From contig JAGTRY010000013.1 in NCBI GenBank assembly GCA_018262235.1, positions 1 to 58,326 of the forward strand: DNA of 58,326 bases, written 5' to 3'. The notes under the pieces were generated by a model. The model ran no database searches. It saw nothing but the letters and a program-made list of their open reading frames with translations, and had not been told where the DNA came from. Every line of letters starts with the position of its first letter. Position 1 is the first letter of the stretch. A program made the translations under genes and the position numbers. This document shows, piece by piece, positions 39,496-48,414 of the stretch. This DNA comes from Pseudomonadota bacterium (GTDB lineage Bacteria; Pseudomonadota; Gammaproteobacteria; Burkholderiales; Rhodocyclaceae).

Positions 39496-40634
39496 ACGCC
39501 CCACGCCTGCAAGGTTTCAGGCTGCGCCGCCTCATCGCCATCGCGCGCAAGGAAACCCTGCAGATCTTCCGTGATCCCTCGACCCTGCTCGTCGCCTTCG
39601 CGCTGCCGGTGCTGATGCTGTTCCTGTTCGCCTATGCCGTGTCACTGGACACACGCAACGTGCGCATCGGCATCGTGCTTGAATCCGATAGCGAAGCCGC
39701 CCGGTCACTCGCTGCGGCGTTCTCCGGCAGCCGCTATTTTGCAGTGACGCCGGCACGCGACCGGCGCGAGGTAGAACCCGCCGTCATTGCCGGCCACCTG
39801 CGCGGCTACGTGGTGATTCCGCAGGACTTCACGAGCCGTCTGTTGCGCGGTCGCAGCGAGGCACTGGTACAGATCATCACCGACGGCACCCAGCCGAACA
39901 CCGCCACATTCGTTGCCAACTATGCGCAAGGCGTCGTCTCCAGCTGGTATGCCAATCGCGTTGCGTCAACACCCGACGCAATCCCGGCCATCAGCCTGCA
40001 ACCGCGTTTCTGGTTCAACCCGGAAATGGAGAGCCGGCGTGCCCTGATGCCGGGCGCGCTATCCATCATCATGACCATGATCGGCACACTCCTGACGGCG
40101 CTGGTCGTGGCGCGCGAGTGGGAACGCGGCACGATGGAGGGGCTTTTTTCGACGCCCGCAAGCATCCTCGAAATCGTCGTAGGCAAGCTGCTGCCGTATT
40201 TCGGCCTTGGCCTGATCGCAACGGGGGTCAGCGCCATGCTGGTGGTATGGGGTTTCGGGGTGCCGTTGCGCGGCTCGGTCTTGACCTTGCTATTGCTGGC
40301 CGTGGTATTCCTGTTTCCCGCGCTCGGGCAGGGACTCTTGATCTCGACGATTGCACGGAACCAGTTCGTCGCAGCCCAGCTGGCCCTGATCTCGGGCTTC
40401 CTGCCCGCCTATCTGCTGTCCGGCTTCCTGTTCGAGATCAGCTCGATGCCCCGCCCGATCCAGTTGCTGACCTGCATCGTTCCGGCGCGTTATTTCAACA
40501 CCGGTCTGCAGACCGTGTTTCTTGCCGGCGATGTGTGGCCGCTGTTGCTGCCCGCGCTGGGGGCGATGCTGCTGCTCGGCACGATCCTGTTCGCCGTGGT
40601 GATGCGCAAGCTGCGCAAGAGTCTGGAGCCCTGA
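39492..40634 (+). CDS. ybhS: ABC-2 type permease (YbhS-like)
   Basis: 380 residues. Coupling-helix N-terminus (RLIAIARKETLQIFRDPSTL), TM1 (LLVAFALPVLMLFLFAYAV), a large periplasmic domain (about 50-175) and five TM helices in the C-terminal half, as usual for ABC-2 permeases with an extracytoplasmic loop. The cytosolic ALVVAREWERGTMEGLFSTP motif is characteristic of this subfamily. Translationally coupled to the ATPase gene; forms a heterodimer with the next permease. Confidence 0.92.
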   Translation: MNAPRLQGFRLRRLIAIARKETLQIFRDPSTLLVAFALPVLMLFLFAYAVSLDTRNVRIGIVLESDSEAARSLAAAFSGSRYFAVTPARDRREVEPAVIAGHLRGYVVIPQDFTSRLLRGRSEALVQIITDGTQPNTATFVANYAQGVVSSWYANRVASTPDAIPAISLQPRFWFNPEMESRRALMPGALSIIMTMIGTLLTALVVAREWERGTMEGLFSTPASILEIVVGKLLPYFGLGLIATGVSAMLVVWGFGVPLRGSVLTLLLLAVVFLFPALGQGLLISTIARNQFVAAQLALISGFLPAYLLSGFLFEISSMPRPIQLLTCIVPARYFNTGLQTVFLAGDVWPLLLPALGAMLLLGTILFAVVMRKLRKSLEP

Positions 40635-40637
40635 GCC

Positions 40638-41753
40638 ATGCACGCCAAGCTGATCCGTCTGCGCGCACAGATCGTCAAGGAGCTGCTGTGCATCCTGCGC
40701 GATCCGAAAAGCCGCGTCGTGCTGATCGTGCCGCCCCTGATCCAGCTCTGTGTCTTCTCGTTTGCGATGACGCTGGAAGTGCGCAACATCGATGTCGCCG
40801 TGCTCAACCACGATGCGGGCGGAGCCGCCCTCGAACTCGTGCAGCAGCTCGATGCTTCCGACCTCGTGCGCCATGTTCGCCTCGTGCAGAGCGAAGAGGA
40901 GCTTGCGCGGATGATTGACACGCAACAGGTGATGGCGGGCGTGGTGCTGCCGCAGACGTTCTCGCGCGATATCGCGGCTGGCCGCAGTGGCACGGCGCAG
41001 GTCATCCTGGACGGGCGCAAGGCGAATGCGGCGCAGATCACGCTCGGCTATCTGCAGAGCATCGCGACCAACGCTGCGCTGGTGCTGCGCCCTGCAAGCC
41101 CGGGCACGGCAGGCGAGCCGGGCATGGTGCGGCACTGGTTCAATCCCAACCTCATCTATTACTGGTTCGTCGTCCCCAGCCTGGTCGGGATTCTTGTCAC
41201 TCTGGTGACCCTGATGGTCACGGCGATGTCGATTGCGCGCGAGCGCGAACTGGGGACCTTCGACCAGTTGCTCGTCTCGCCCTGCACGGCGACCGAAATC
41301 ATTGTTGCCAAAGCCGTCCCCGCTTTCTGCATCGGCGCGGTGCTGGCCAGTGTGATGATTGGCGCCGGCGTCTTCCTTTTCGGCATCCCTTTCACCGGCT
41401 CTTTCGGCCTGCTGTTCCTGTGTCTGCTGCTGTTCATCCTGTCGCTCGTCGGCATCGGGCTGATGATCTCGTCGGTATGCGCCACGCAACAGCAGGCAAT
41501 TCTCGGCACCTTCGCGATTCTGGTGCCGGCCATCATCATGTCCGGCTTCGCCACGCCGGTTGAAAACATGCCATTGTTCTTGCAGTGGCTGGCGCAATGC
41601 ATTCCGCTCAAACATTTCCTGATCATCCTGCAAGGCAGCTTCCTCAAGGCGCTGCCGCCTGCCGACATTTTCGCCAACGCCTGGCCGATGGCCGTCATCG
41701 CTGCGGTCACGCTGACGCTGTCCACCCTGTTCGTTCGCAGCAAGCTCCAGTGA
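40638..41753 (+). CDS. ybhR: ABC-2 type permease (YbhR-like)
   Basis: 371 residues with the same plan as its partner: N-terminal coupling helix RAQIVKELLCILRDPKSRVV, TM1 (VLIVPPLIQLCVFSFAMTL), periplasmic domain, then five TM helices starting near YYWFVVPSLVGILVTLVTLM. The motif SIARERELGTFDQLLVSPCT is the permease/NBD contact region. The start codon follows the previous stop by 3 bp, and the next gene starts 8 bp downstream, so all belong to one operon. Confidence 0.92.
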   Translation: MHAKLIRLRAQIVKELLCILRDPKSRVVLIVPPLIQLCVFSFAMTLEVRNIDVAVLNHDAGGAALELVQQLDASDLVRHVRLVQSEEELARMIDTQQVMAGVVLPQTFSRDIAAGRSGTAQVILDGRKANAAQITLGYLQSIATNAALVLRPASPGTAGEPGMVRHWFNPNLIYYWFVVPSLVGILVTLVTLMVTAMSIARERELGTFDQLLVSPCTATEIIVAKAVPAFCIGAVLASVMIGAGVFLFGIPFTGSFGLLFLCLLLFILSLVGIGLMISSVCATQQQAILGTFAILVPAIIMSGFATPVENMPLFLQWLAQCIPLKHFLIILQGSFLKALPPADIFANAWPMAVIAAVTLTLSTLFVRSKLQ

Positions 41754-41761
41754 GGTTCCCG

Positions 41762-43183
41762 ATGCGTACCCTGCCCGTTTTCATGCTACCCCACCGTCTG
41801 ATGATCACGACCTTGCCTGCGCTACTCGCGGCTTGTGCGGCGGTGGGTCCGGAGCACACCGTCCCCGCAGTCGCCACAGGTCAGGGCTGGCAGACATCGG
41901 CCGACACCACCGCCGTACCCGCGAACCTGGCACGTTGGTGGCGTAGCCTGGGAGACCCGGATCTGGCACGCATCGTCGAGCAGGCACTGGCCCACAATCT
42001 CGACCTGCGCCAGGCCGATCTCAGCATCGAGGCCGCACGCGCCCAGTTGCTGCGCGCCGAGGCTTTGTCAGCACCGACACTGGCAGCCAGCGCCAGTACC
42101 CAGCGCCGCCGGCTCTCCCTCAACAGTCCGGAATTCAACCCGCAACGCTCTCCCGACCAGACCGTCTCCGATGCAGGGCTGGATGCGAGCTGGGAAATTG
42201 ATCTGTTCGGCAGCCTGCGCCGCCAGCGCGAATCGGCACAGGCCGCGCTGCAGATGAGCGAGGCCGAGGCACAAGGGCTGCGCTTGAGCCTTGCGGCAGA
42301 AACCGCACGTACCTATTTCACGCTGCGCGGTGCACAACGCGAACTAGCCGCGCGCCAGGCTTCGGTCGATGCGCTGCAGCAGATCCATCAGCTCGTGCAG
42401 ATCCGGCAAGCTGCGGGCGATCTACCGCGTACCGAGGTCGAACGCGCACAGGCCAGACTCGACCAGGCCAGAGCCGCCTTGCCGCCCATCGCCGCACGCC
42501 GGCAGGCCGCAGCCCTGGCGCTCGGGCTGCTCTACGGCGATCTGCCGGAAGCACAACTGGCACTCGCCACCCTGCCAGGCAGCGACATTGCGCTCGACCC
42601 GATCCCCGTCGGCCAGCGTGCCGATGTGCTGCGCCGCCGCCCGGACGTGATCGCTGCAGAGCGCAAGCTCGCGGCAGCAACCGCCGACACCGGCGTGGCG
42701 ACTGCCGAGCTCTTCCCAAAACTGAGTCTGTCGGCGAGTGCCGGCTTCCGGGCGCTTTCCGGCAGCGACCTCTTCGCCTGGGACAGCCGGCGTGGTGCAG
42801 CCGGGCCACTCATCTCCTGGCGCATCCTCGATGGCGGCCGGGTACGCGCCGAGATCCACGCGGCTGAAGCGCGCCAGCAGTCTGCCGCGCTCGGCTACGA
42901 GAAGGCGGTGCTCAGCGCGCTGTCAGACGCCGAGAAATCGCTCAACCAGTATGCGCACACCCTGCAAGCCCTCGCCGCGCAGGAAACCGCGCTGGCCAGC
43001 ACCCGACGCGTTGCCGAAACCCTCCACCGCCGTTACACCCTCGGCGACACGACGCTGATCGACGCGCTCGATGCCGAACGCGAACTCAGCGACCAGCAAG
43101 CCTTGCTCGCTCAGACGCGGGCCGGCGCATCCTCCGATCTGGCCACGCTGTACAAGGCCCTTGGCGGTGGCTGGGAACCCTGA
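41762..43183 (+). CDS. Outer-membrane efflux lipoprotein, NodT/OprM family
   Basis: 473 residues; lipobox LLAAC with C25, so the protein is lipid-anchored. Two OEP repeats fold into a trimeric TolC-like channel: recognisable are WWRSLGDPDLARIVEQAL, ASWEIDLFGSLRRQRESAQA, LRRRPDVIAAERKLAAATAD and the C-terminal repeat YTLGDTTLIDALDAERELSD. It completes a tripartite exporter with the adaptor and ABC pump immediately upstream. E. coli ybhGFSR lacks a dedicated outer-membrane gene and relies on TolC, so inclusion in the operon is a local difference. Confidence 0.93.
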   Translation: MRTLPVFMLPHRLMITTLPALLAACAAVGPEHTVPAVATGQGWQTSADTTAVPANLARWWRSLGDPDLARIVEQALAHNLDLRQADLSIEAARAQLLRAEALSAPTLAASASTQRRRLSLNSPEFNPQRSPDQTVSDAGLDASWEIDLFGSLRRQRESAQAALQMSEAEAQGLRLSLAAETARTYFTLRGAQRELAARQASVDALQQIHQLVQIRQAAGDLPRTEVERAQARLDQARAALPPIAARRQAAALALGLLYGDLPEAQLALATLPGSDIALDPIPVGQRADVLRRRPDVIAAERKLAAATADTGVATAELFPKLSLSASAGFRALSGSDLFAWDSRRGAAGPLISWRILDGGRVRAEIHAAEARQQSAALGYEKAVLSALSDAEKSLNQYAHTLQALAAQETALASTRRVAETLHRRYTLGDTTLIDALDAERELSDQQALLAQTRAGASSDLATLYKALGGGWEP

Positions 43184-43196
43184 TCCGGCAGCGGAA

Positions 43197-43241
43197 CCCC
43201 GCTCGCCGTTTTGAACGCCGGGGCCGATTTTGTGTTTTTTG
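43197..43241 (+). terminator. Possible terminator of the efflux operon
   Basis: CCCCG...CGGGG stem around GCTCGCCGTTTTGAACGCC, followed by a T-rich stretch (ATTTTGTGTTTTTTG). The stem is short, so the call is tentative; position right after the operon fits. Confidence 0.4.
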
Positions 43242-43302
43242 TTTCGCAAGCACGCCTGTGCTGTAGGCATAATCACAAACTTCGACATACGGGAACTGCG
43301 CA

Positions 43303-44385
43303 ATGAACCTCCGCTTCTGGCGTCCGGCAAGGCGCAAGCGCCGCAGCCCGCGCAAGGAACACCCAGCGCCACACCGCGGACAACTGCCACGCATCCTGTT
43401 GCGCATCTATTTTGCGGGCTTCGTGCTGCTGGTCGTCACCCTCCTCGGCACCGTCGGTTTTCTCGTGATTGGCGGCCAGGCCACGACGTTCTCCGACGCG
43501 CTGTACATGACCCTGATCACCATCACTACGGTGGGATACGGAGAGGTGGTTCCACTGCACGATATCTGGAGCCGCATCTTTGCCGGGCTGATTTCCTTCA
43601 TCGGTTTTGGCGGCGTGACATTCCTGTTTACCAGCCTGACCGTGTTCTTTCTCGAAAGTGATTTTGATTTCAGCCTGCGGAGGCGCCGCATGAACAAGAA
43701 GATTGATCGTCTGGAAGACCATTTCATCGTTTGCGGCTACGGCCGCGTGGGCCAGAACGTCGGCGCCGAACTGAAGGTGACCGGGCGCCCCTTCGTGGCC
43801 ATCGAACCCAACCTGCAGATGTTGCTGGAACTGGCTGACCGTGACGACCAGCTGATCTGGCAACAAGGGGATGCCACCGACGATGAACAGCTCATCAACG
43901 CGGGGATCGAACGCGCGCACGGCGTGTTCGCCGTCTCCAACGACGATGCCAAGAACATGATGATTGCCCTCACGGCCAAGCAATTGAATCCGAAGATACG
44001 GGTGGTGGCGCGCTGCCATGAAATCCGCAATGAGGAGAAACTCAAGAAAGCCGGCGCGGATCAGGTGGTGTTGCCGGACTTCACCGGCGGGCTGCGCATC
44101 GTGACGATGATGGTGCGCCCGCGCGTACAGGGCTTCCTCGAAGAAATGATGCGTTCCGAGCACAAGATCCGCATGGAAGAAGTCACCCTGTCCGGCAGTT
44201 TCGTGCCGCGCACACTCGGCTCGCTGAACCTGGCCAACCCGAATTTCATCCTGATGGCCGTACGCGTCGGCAAGGACTGGAAATTCAATCCGCAAGCCGA
44301 TTTTGAATTACAACCCGGCCAGGTTCTGGTCGCCATGACCAATCCTGCCGGTCGCCACGAATTCGAACAGAGCGTGGCCCGATAA
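43303..44385 (+). CDS. Potassium channel with RCK (TrkA-N/TrkA-C) domains
   Basis: 360 residues. A basic N-terminus, TM1 (about 32-55), pore helix and selectivity filter T76-V-G-Y-G-E81, TM2 (about 88-112), then a cytosolic RCK-N domain with the nucleotide motif GYGRVG, and RCK-C at about 280-355. This is a two-TM MthK/YugO-like K+ channel; gating by a nucleotide or ion bound at RCK is inferred from the fold. Monocistronic. Confidence 0.9.
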   Translation: MNLRFWRPARRKRRSPRKEHPAPHRGQLPRILLRIYFAGFVLLVVTLLGTVGFLVIGGQATTFSDALYMTLITITTVGYGEVVPLHDIWSRIFAGLISFIGFGGVTFLFTSLTVFFLESDFDFSLRRRRMNKKIDRLEDHFIVCGYGRVGQNVGAELKVTGRPFVAIEPNLQMLLELADRDDQLIWQQGDATDDEQLINAGIERAHGVFAVSNDDAKNMMIALTAKQLNPKIRVVARCHEIRNEEKLKKAGADQVVLPDFTGGLRIVTMMVRPRVQGFLEEMMRSEHKIRMEEVTLSGSFVPRTLGSLNLANPNFILMAVRVGKDWKFNPQADFELQPGQVLVAMTNPAGRHEFEQSVAR

Positions 44386-44461
44386 TTTTATTTCCCCTCA
44401 TCAACCCGTTTTGGCGTCTTCACCCGTTTCAGGTTCACACCTTCAAACCAGGAGCCTGAAA

Positions 44462-46132
44462 ATGAAACCTCGCCAACTCTCCCGCCTGCTCGCCCTGCTG
44501 CTGGCGGCCCTCATAGCCGCCTGCGCCAGCCAGCAGCCGGAAACCCCGCCGGCCCAACGGGCTGAAACCGTGACGCCCGCCGTGCCCCCCACGGCACAAC
44601 CCAGCGCGGCGCCCGCCGCAGCAACCGCAAGCCGCCTGCAACGCGACGCGGCCGGCCCGCTGTTCAAGATGCAGGCACAGGCCATGTACTTGCCGGCCCC
44701 GATGCCGCCAGAAGAACGCGAGCGCTACGGCCAGATCAACGACAACCCGGTAAAGCGGGTCGCCGAAGCGTCGGTATCCACGTTCAGCATCGACGTCGAC
44801 ACCGGCAGCTACAGCAATGTGCGGCGCATGCTCAATGCCGGGCAGCTGCCGCCGGCCGATGCGGTGCGCGTCGAGGAACTGATCAACTATTTCCCTTACG
44901 ATTACGCCCTGCCCCGCGACGGTCGTCCGTTTGCCGTGCATACCGAATTCGCCCCGGCACCATGGAATGCCGAACGCGTGCTGCTGCGCATCGCCATCAA
45001 GGGGCAGGACGTAGCCAAGGAAAACCTGCCGCCCGCCAATCTGGTGTTCCTTGTCGACGTATCGGGATCAATGAACAGCCCGGACAAGCTGCCGCTGCTG
45101 AAAGCCTCACTCAAACTGCTGGTGAATGAACTGCGCGCGCAGGATCGGCTATCGCTCGTGACCTATGCCGATGGCACACAGCTGGTGTTGCCGCCGACTT
45201 CGGGGGCCGACAAGGCCGCGATCACCGCCGCCATCGATGCGCTGCGTGCAGGCGGCAGCACGGCGGGCGCCTCCGGCATCCAGCTGGCCTACAGTGCCGC
45301 ACAACAGAGTTTCATCAAGGGCGGCATCAACCGCATCCTGCTCGCCACCGATGGAGACTTCAATGTCGGCATCAGCGATGACAAACAACTCAAAAGCATG
45401 ATCGAGGAGCGCCGCAAGAGCGGCATCTCGCTCTCCACGCTGGGTTTCGGCACCGGCAACTACAACGAGCGGATGATGGAGCAGATCGCCGACGTGGGCG
45501 ACGGCGCGTATTCCTACATCGACAGCCTGATGGAAGGCCACAAGGTACTCGTCAATGAAATGACTTCGACATTGGCAACGATCGCCAGGGACGTGAAGGT
45601 ACAGATCGAGTTCAACCCCGCTGTCGTGAAGGAATACCGCCAGATCGGCTACGAGAACCGCCAGCTCGCCCGTGAGGATTTCAACAATGACAAGGTGGAC
45701 GCCGGTGACATCGGAGCCGGCCACACGGTGACTGCGCTGTACGAGCTGACCCTGGTTGGCAGCAAGGCCAGCATGGATGATCTGCGCTATGCACCGCAAG
45801 CACACCTGGGCACCCCGGCCGCCAGCGAGTTGGGCTTCCTGCGCCTGCGCTACAAGCAGCCCGAGGCGACCCGGAGCGAGCTGATCGAAATCCCCCTGCA
45901 ACGCAGTGCCATCCTGCCCCTCGCCCGGGCCAGCAGCGAATTCCGCTTCGCCACCGCCGTCGCCGGTTTCGGCCAGATCTTGCGCGGCGGCAAGTACACG
46001 GGGCAATGGGACTACAGCGATGCCCGCCGGCTCGCTGCCGACAATCTCGGCAAGGATCGCTTCGGCTATCGCGGCGAGTTCCTGCGGCTGGTGGATCTGG
46101 CCTCCGCACTGGGCACAAAGGCGGCAAAGTAA
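44462..46132 (+). CDS. VWA-domain lipoprotein (YfbK-like, DUF3520)
   Basis: 556 residues. Lipobox LIAAC with C21, a Pro/Ala-rich linker (22-60), a YfbK N-terminal domain (VSTFSIDVDTGSYSNVRRML ... VEELINYFPYDY), a VWA domain with MIDAS D199-V-S-G-S203, and the C-terminal DUF3520 region ending in DRFGYRGEFLRLVDLASAL. It probably binds a divalent metal and a protein partner at the envelope. The next genes encode an ECF sigma factor and a likely anti-sigma factor; VWA/DUF3520 proteins are often next to such pairs, but a REP-like element separates them here. Confidence 0.9.
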   Translation: MKPRQLSRLLALLLAALIAACASQQPETPPAQRAETVTPAVPPTAQPSAAPAAATASRLQRDAAGPLFKMQAQAMYLPAPMPPEERERYGQINDNPVKRVAEASVSTFSIDVDTGSYSNVRRMLNAGQLPPADAVRVEELINYFPYDYALPRDGRPFAVHTEFAPAPWNAERVLLRIAIKGQDVAKENLPPANLVFLVDVSGSMNSPDKLPLLKASLKLLVNELRAQDRLSLVTYADGTQLVLPPTSGADKAAITAAIDALRAGGSTAGASGIQLAYSAAQQSFIKGGINRILLATDGDFNVGISDDKQLKSMIEERRKSGISLSTLGFGTGNYNERMMEQIADVGDGAYSYIDSLMEGHKVLVNEMTSTLATIARDVKVQIEFNPAVVKEYRQIGYENRQLAREDFNNDKVDAGDIGAGHTVTALYELTLVGSKASMDDLRYAPQAHLGTPAASELGFLRLRYKQPEATRSELIEIPLQRSAILPLARASSEFRFATAVAGFGQILRGGKYTGQWDYSDARRLAADNLGKDRFGYRGEFLRLVDLASALGTKAAK

Positions 46133-46150
46133 GCAGGTCACGCACGCCCC

Positions 46151-46210
46151 TGTGGGAGCGACGTCCATGTCGCAAAGCGTTGCATGCGCGACGTGGACGT
46201 CGCTCCCGCA
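46151..46210. repeat. REP-like palindromic element (60 bp)
   Basis: Arms at 46151-46173 (TGTGGGAGCGACGTCCATGT...) and 46188-46210 (...CGACGTGGACGTCGCTCCCG) are inverted repeats matching at 21 of 23 positions around a 14-nt loop. It shares the GGAGCG...CGCTCC core with the elements at 5303 and 47003. Confidence 0.75.
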
Positions 46211-46297
46211 ACCCGAGCCCGCCTCGGCTCCGAAATTGATCATTCGCGCCCCACGGCAACGCCTGCAGCACAAGCCCTGCGGGCTATACTCCGCGGC

Positions 46298-46870
46298 ATG
46301 AAGAACGCCACCGAACTCGCGAATCTGCCGGACGAAGAGCTGATGCTGCTGGTTGCCAACGGCCTCATCGAAGCGCCGGCCACCGAGCTGTTCCGTCGCC
46401 ACAACCGGGCGCTCTTCAACTTCGTGGCCTGGCAATGTCAGGGCAATACGCAGGAGGCAGAAGACATCACGCAGCGGACCTGGGAGAAGCTCATGACGCG
46501 CTGTGCCGATTACACGCCCCAGGCGACTTTCCGCACCTTCCTGTTCCAGATCGCGCGCAACCTGTGGCGGGATCTGCGCCGCTCGGCGAGCGAGAGCCTG
46601 CGCGACCCACTGGACGACACGCAGCCCGAAACGCCCACCGACGACCTCGCACCGGAAACCGAGCTGGCATTGCGCCAGAATCTCGCTCAGGTGCACAAAG
46701 CCTTGCTGGCACTGCCGGCCAATCAGCGTGAAGTCGTGGTGCTGCGTTTTTTCAGCGAGATGAGTCTGGAGGAAATCGCCCACACGCTCGGAGAGGGATT
46801 CGAGACCGTGAAGAGTCGCCTGCGCTATGCCTTCACGCGTTTGCGCCGTGAGCTGGAGGCCGGTTCATGA
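46298..46870 (+). CDS. ECF-type RNA polymerase sigma factor
   Basis: 190 residues. Sigma region 2 (LFRRHNRALFNFVAWQCQGN, QEAEDITQRTWEKLM, FRTFLFQIARNLWRDLRR) and region 4 (LLALPANQREVVVLRFFSEM, SLEEIAHTLGEGFETVKSRL) are clear, with an acidic linker between. The start at MKNATELANLPDEELML excludes upstream in-frame codons that would read through the REP-like element. Its stop overlaps the next gene by 4 bp (ATGA), the usual arrangement with an anti-sigma factor. Signal unknown. Confidence 0.9.
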   Translation: MKNATELANLPDEELMLLVANGLIEAPATELFRRHNRALFNFVAWQCQGNTQEAEDITQRTWEKLMTRCADYTPQATFRTFLFQIARNLWRDLRRSASESLRDPLDDTQPETPTDDLAPETELALRQNLAQVHKALLALPANQREVVVLRFFSEMSLEEIAHTLGEGFETVKSRLRYAFTRLRRELEAGS

Positions 46871-48222
46871 GCGAGGCCTTCGACAAATTCGTGCGTGGCG
46901 AGGACCGCCTTGCCCGGCTGCTGCACGCACTGCCGGCCTTTGAGCCACCAGCTTCGCTGGAGGCAAGCTTTCTTGCGAGTGCCCACACGGCGCAGACAGC
47001 TGTTGGAGCGGCTATTCGCCGCGAATTCGCGGCCACTGGCCGCTCCTGCGAAAACCCGAACGCACAGCCAGGTTTTGAGCCGCCCGCCAGCCTCGAAGCC
47101 CGTTTCCTGAAAATGGCCGCGAAGATCGATGCGGACCAGGCACCACGACGCGAGGCCATCCTGACGCAGATAGCCCAGGGAGAATCTCCACAAGCCGCGC
47201 TGGGAACTGCGCTGCAGCCTGCCACGGCAGACTGGTTGCACACCCAGGCACGGCAGCCTCGCCCGACACAGAAACCTGCGCGCAAAGCCGTATGGCTGGG
47301 CTTCTCCTGGTTTGATCTGCGTCTGGCAGGGCTCATGGGCATCCTCGCCGCGGTAGCCGTGCAGCTTCTGCTCAGATTTCTGCCCAACCCCGAGCAGATC
47401 GCCGTACGCGAGGCGTTCAACGAGAATTTCCTGTCGCGCGTCATTCCTGGCCCTGACGCCGATCCTTCGCCTCCACTTGCCAGCGCCGAACCGCCCCCGC
47501 ATGCAGCGCCGCCACCGGCGCCAGTCATTCCGCCCGCTGCGGCACGACTTCCAGCGCCAGCACCCGTTCCCGGAATTGCGCCCTCTGCCCGCCTGCTTGC
47601 CCCCTCTGCGGCACGCGCGAAGGCCAGCCCTGACGCGCCCCATGCAGAAGAACTGCCGGCCATGCCTGCCGCCGCCCCCGCCACGCCAGGCATGCCGCCG
47701 CCAACCGACACGGTGGGCCGCAGCGCGGAGCCATCCCCTCCTGCGCTCGCACCTTCTGCGCTGCTCGCCGGAAAAGCTCTGGTCAGGCCTGAACGCGCCC
47801 CCGGCGAACCCGCACAGACCGACGCCAGCCTGGCCCAAGCAACACCGCCTGCCACGCAGATCCGCAAACAGTCGCTCGCCCCGGCCCCCTCACCCTCGTT
47901 CAGCCCAGCCCTGCGCAATGCAAAAACCCTTCAAGATATTCAAAATGCATCAGAAGATTCCAGCGCGGCCCCCGACCACACCCGAGCCGCAGGGCTGATC
48001 GCCCACCTTTCCGATGCCCCTGCCGACATTGCCGCCAGACTGCCCGCGCCCCCGGCAGGACAGGAATGGGTGATCTACAGTGCCACCCCCAATCGCCCGG
48101 AAGTGCTTGCCTGGATTGAAGCACTACGCCAGAGCATCCCGGCCCGATACAGACCACAGTCTTTCCGGATTCAGGAAGAAGCAGGTGCCCCCGATACGCT
48201 GCGGATCATGCCATTTCCATAA
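46867..48222 (+). CDS. Probable membrane anti-sigma factor, Pro/Ala-rich, with internal repeat
   Basis: 451 residues; translationally coupled to the sigma gene. Cytosolic N-terminus (about 1-150) contains FEPPASLEA at about 25-33 and again at about 70-78. Between them the reading frame crosses a REP-like palindrome that codes for VGAAIRREFAATGRSC. One TM helix (about 157-173: LAGLMGILAAVAVQLLLRFL) is followed by a long periplasmic Pro/Ala-rich stretch (about 195-360) and a C-terminal domain (QEWVIYSATPNRPEVLAWIE). Anti-sigma function is inferred from position and topology; no zinc-binding ZAS motif is seen. Confidence 0.7.
   Translation: MSEAFDKFVRGEDRLARLLHALPAFEPPASLEASFLASAHTAQTAVGAAIRREFAATGRSCENPNAQPGFEPPASLEARFLKMAAKIDADQAPRREAILTQIAQGESPQAALGTALQPATADWLHTQARQPRPTQKPARKAVWLGFSWFDLRLAGLMGILAAVAVQLLLRFLPNPEQIAVREAFNENFLSRVIPGPDADPSPPLASAEPPPHAAPPPAPVIPPAAARLPAPAPVPGIAPSARLLAPSAARAKASPDAPHAEELPAMPAAAPATPGMPPPTDTVGRSAEPSPPALAPSALLAGKALVRPERAPGEPAQTDASLAQATPPATQIRKQSLAPAPSPSFSPALRNAKTLQDIQNASEDSSAAPDHTRAAGLIAHLSDAPADIAARLPAPPAGQEWVIYSATPNRPEVLAWIEALRQSIPARYRPQSFRIQEEAGAPDTLRIMPFP
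47003..47048. repeat. REP-like element inside the anti-sigma coding sequence
   Basis: GGAGCGGC (47005-47012) and GCCGCTCC (47039-47046) flank the 16-bp perfect palindrome GCCGCGAATTCGCGGC (47018-47033). Its right half is nearly the same as the right arm of the element at 5303-5441. It lies in frame between the two FEPPASLEA copies. Confidence 0.7.
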
Positions 48223-48262
48223 AAAGAAAACAGGCTGTGAATCCGAAAACCATCCGGGAGCG

Positions 48263-48324
48263 GGTGACGAAAGCATGTCCCGTGCAGATTGCTGAAGGCT
48301 CCCCGCAACAGCGGGTGCGTCACC
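48263..48324 (+). promoter_or_regulatory. Candidate structured leader upstream of flgH
   Basis: GGTGACG (48263-48269) pairs with CGTCACC (48318-48324), enclosing a second perfect hairpin CCCGC-AACA-GCGGG (48302-48315) and a weaker GCATG/CGTGC arm. The three-arm layout within 62 nt could be a structured 5' leader. I could not match it to a known riboswitch class. Confidence 0.35.
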
Positions 48325-48414
48325 TTTACAGGTTATTTATCAGGTGCACATCTTTTAACATCTTAAACCCACACAATTAAGCCATCAGAAATCCAACCAG
48401 AGAAGGGGAATGGC

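Noticed and set aside
40290-41633. Long minus-strand open frame opposite the ABC permeases
   Set aside because: His/Gln/Asp-rich translation typical of antisense to membrane-protein genes; no ribosome site or domain.
45149-46783. Long minus-strand open frame (544 codons) opposite VWA and sigma genes
   Set aside because: It spans two well-supported plus-strand genes and the REP-like element between them, so it is a shadow frame.
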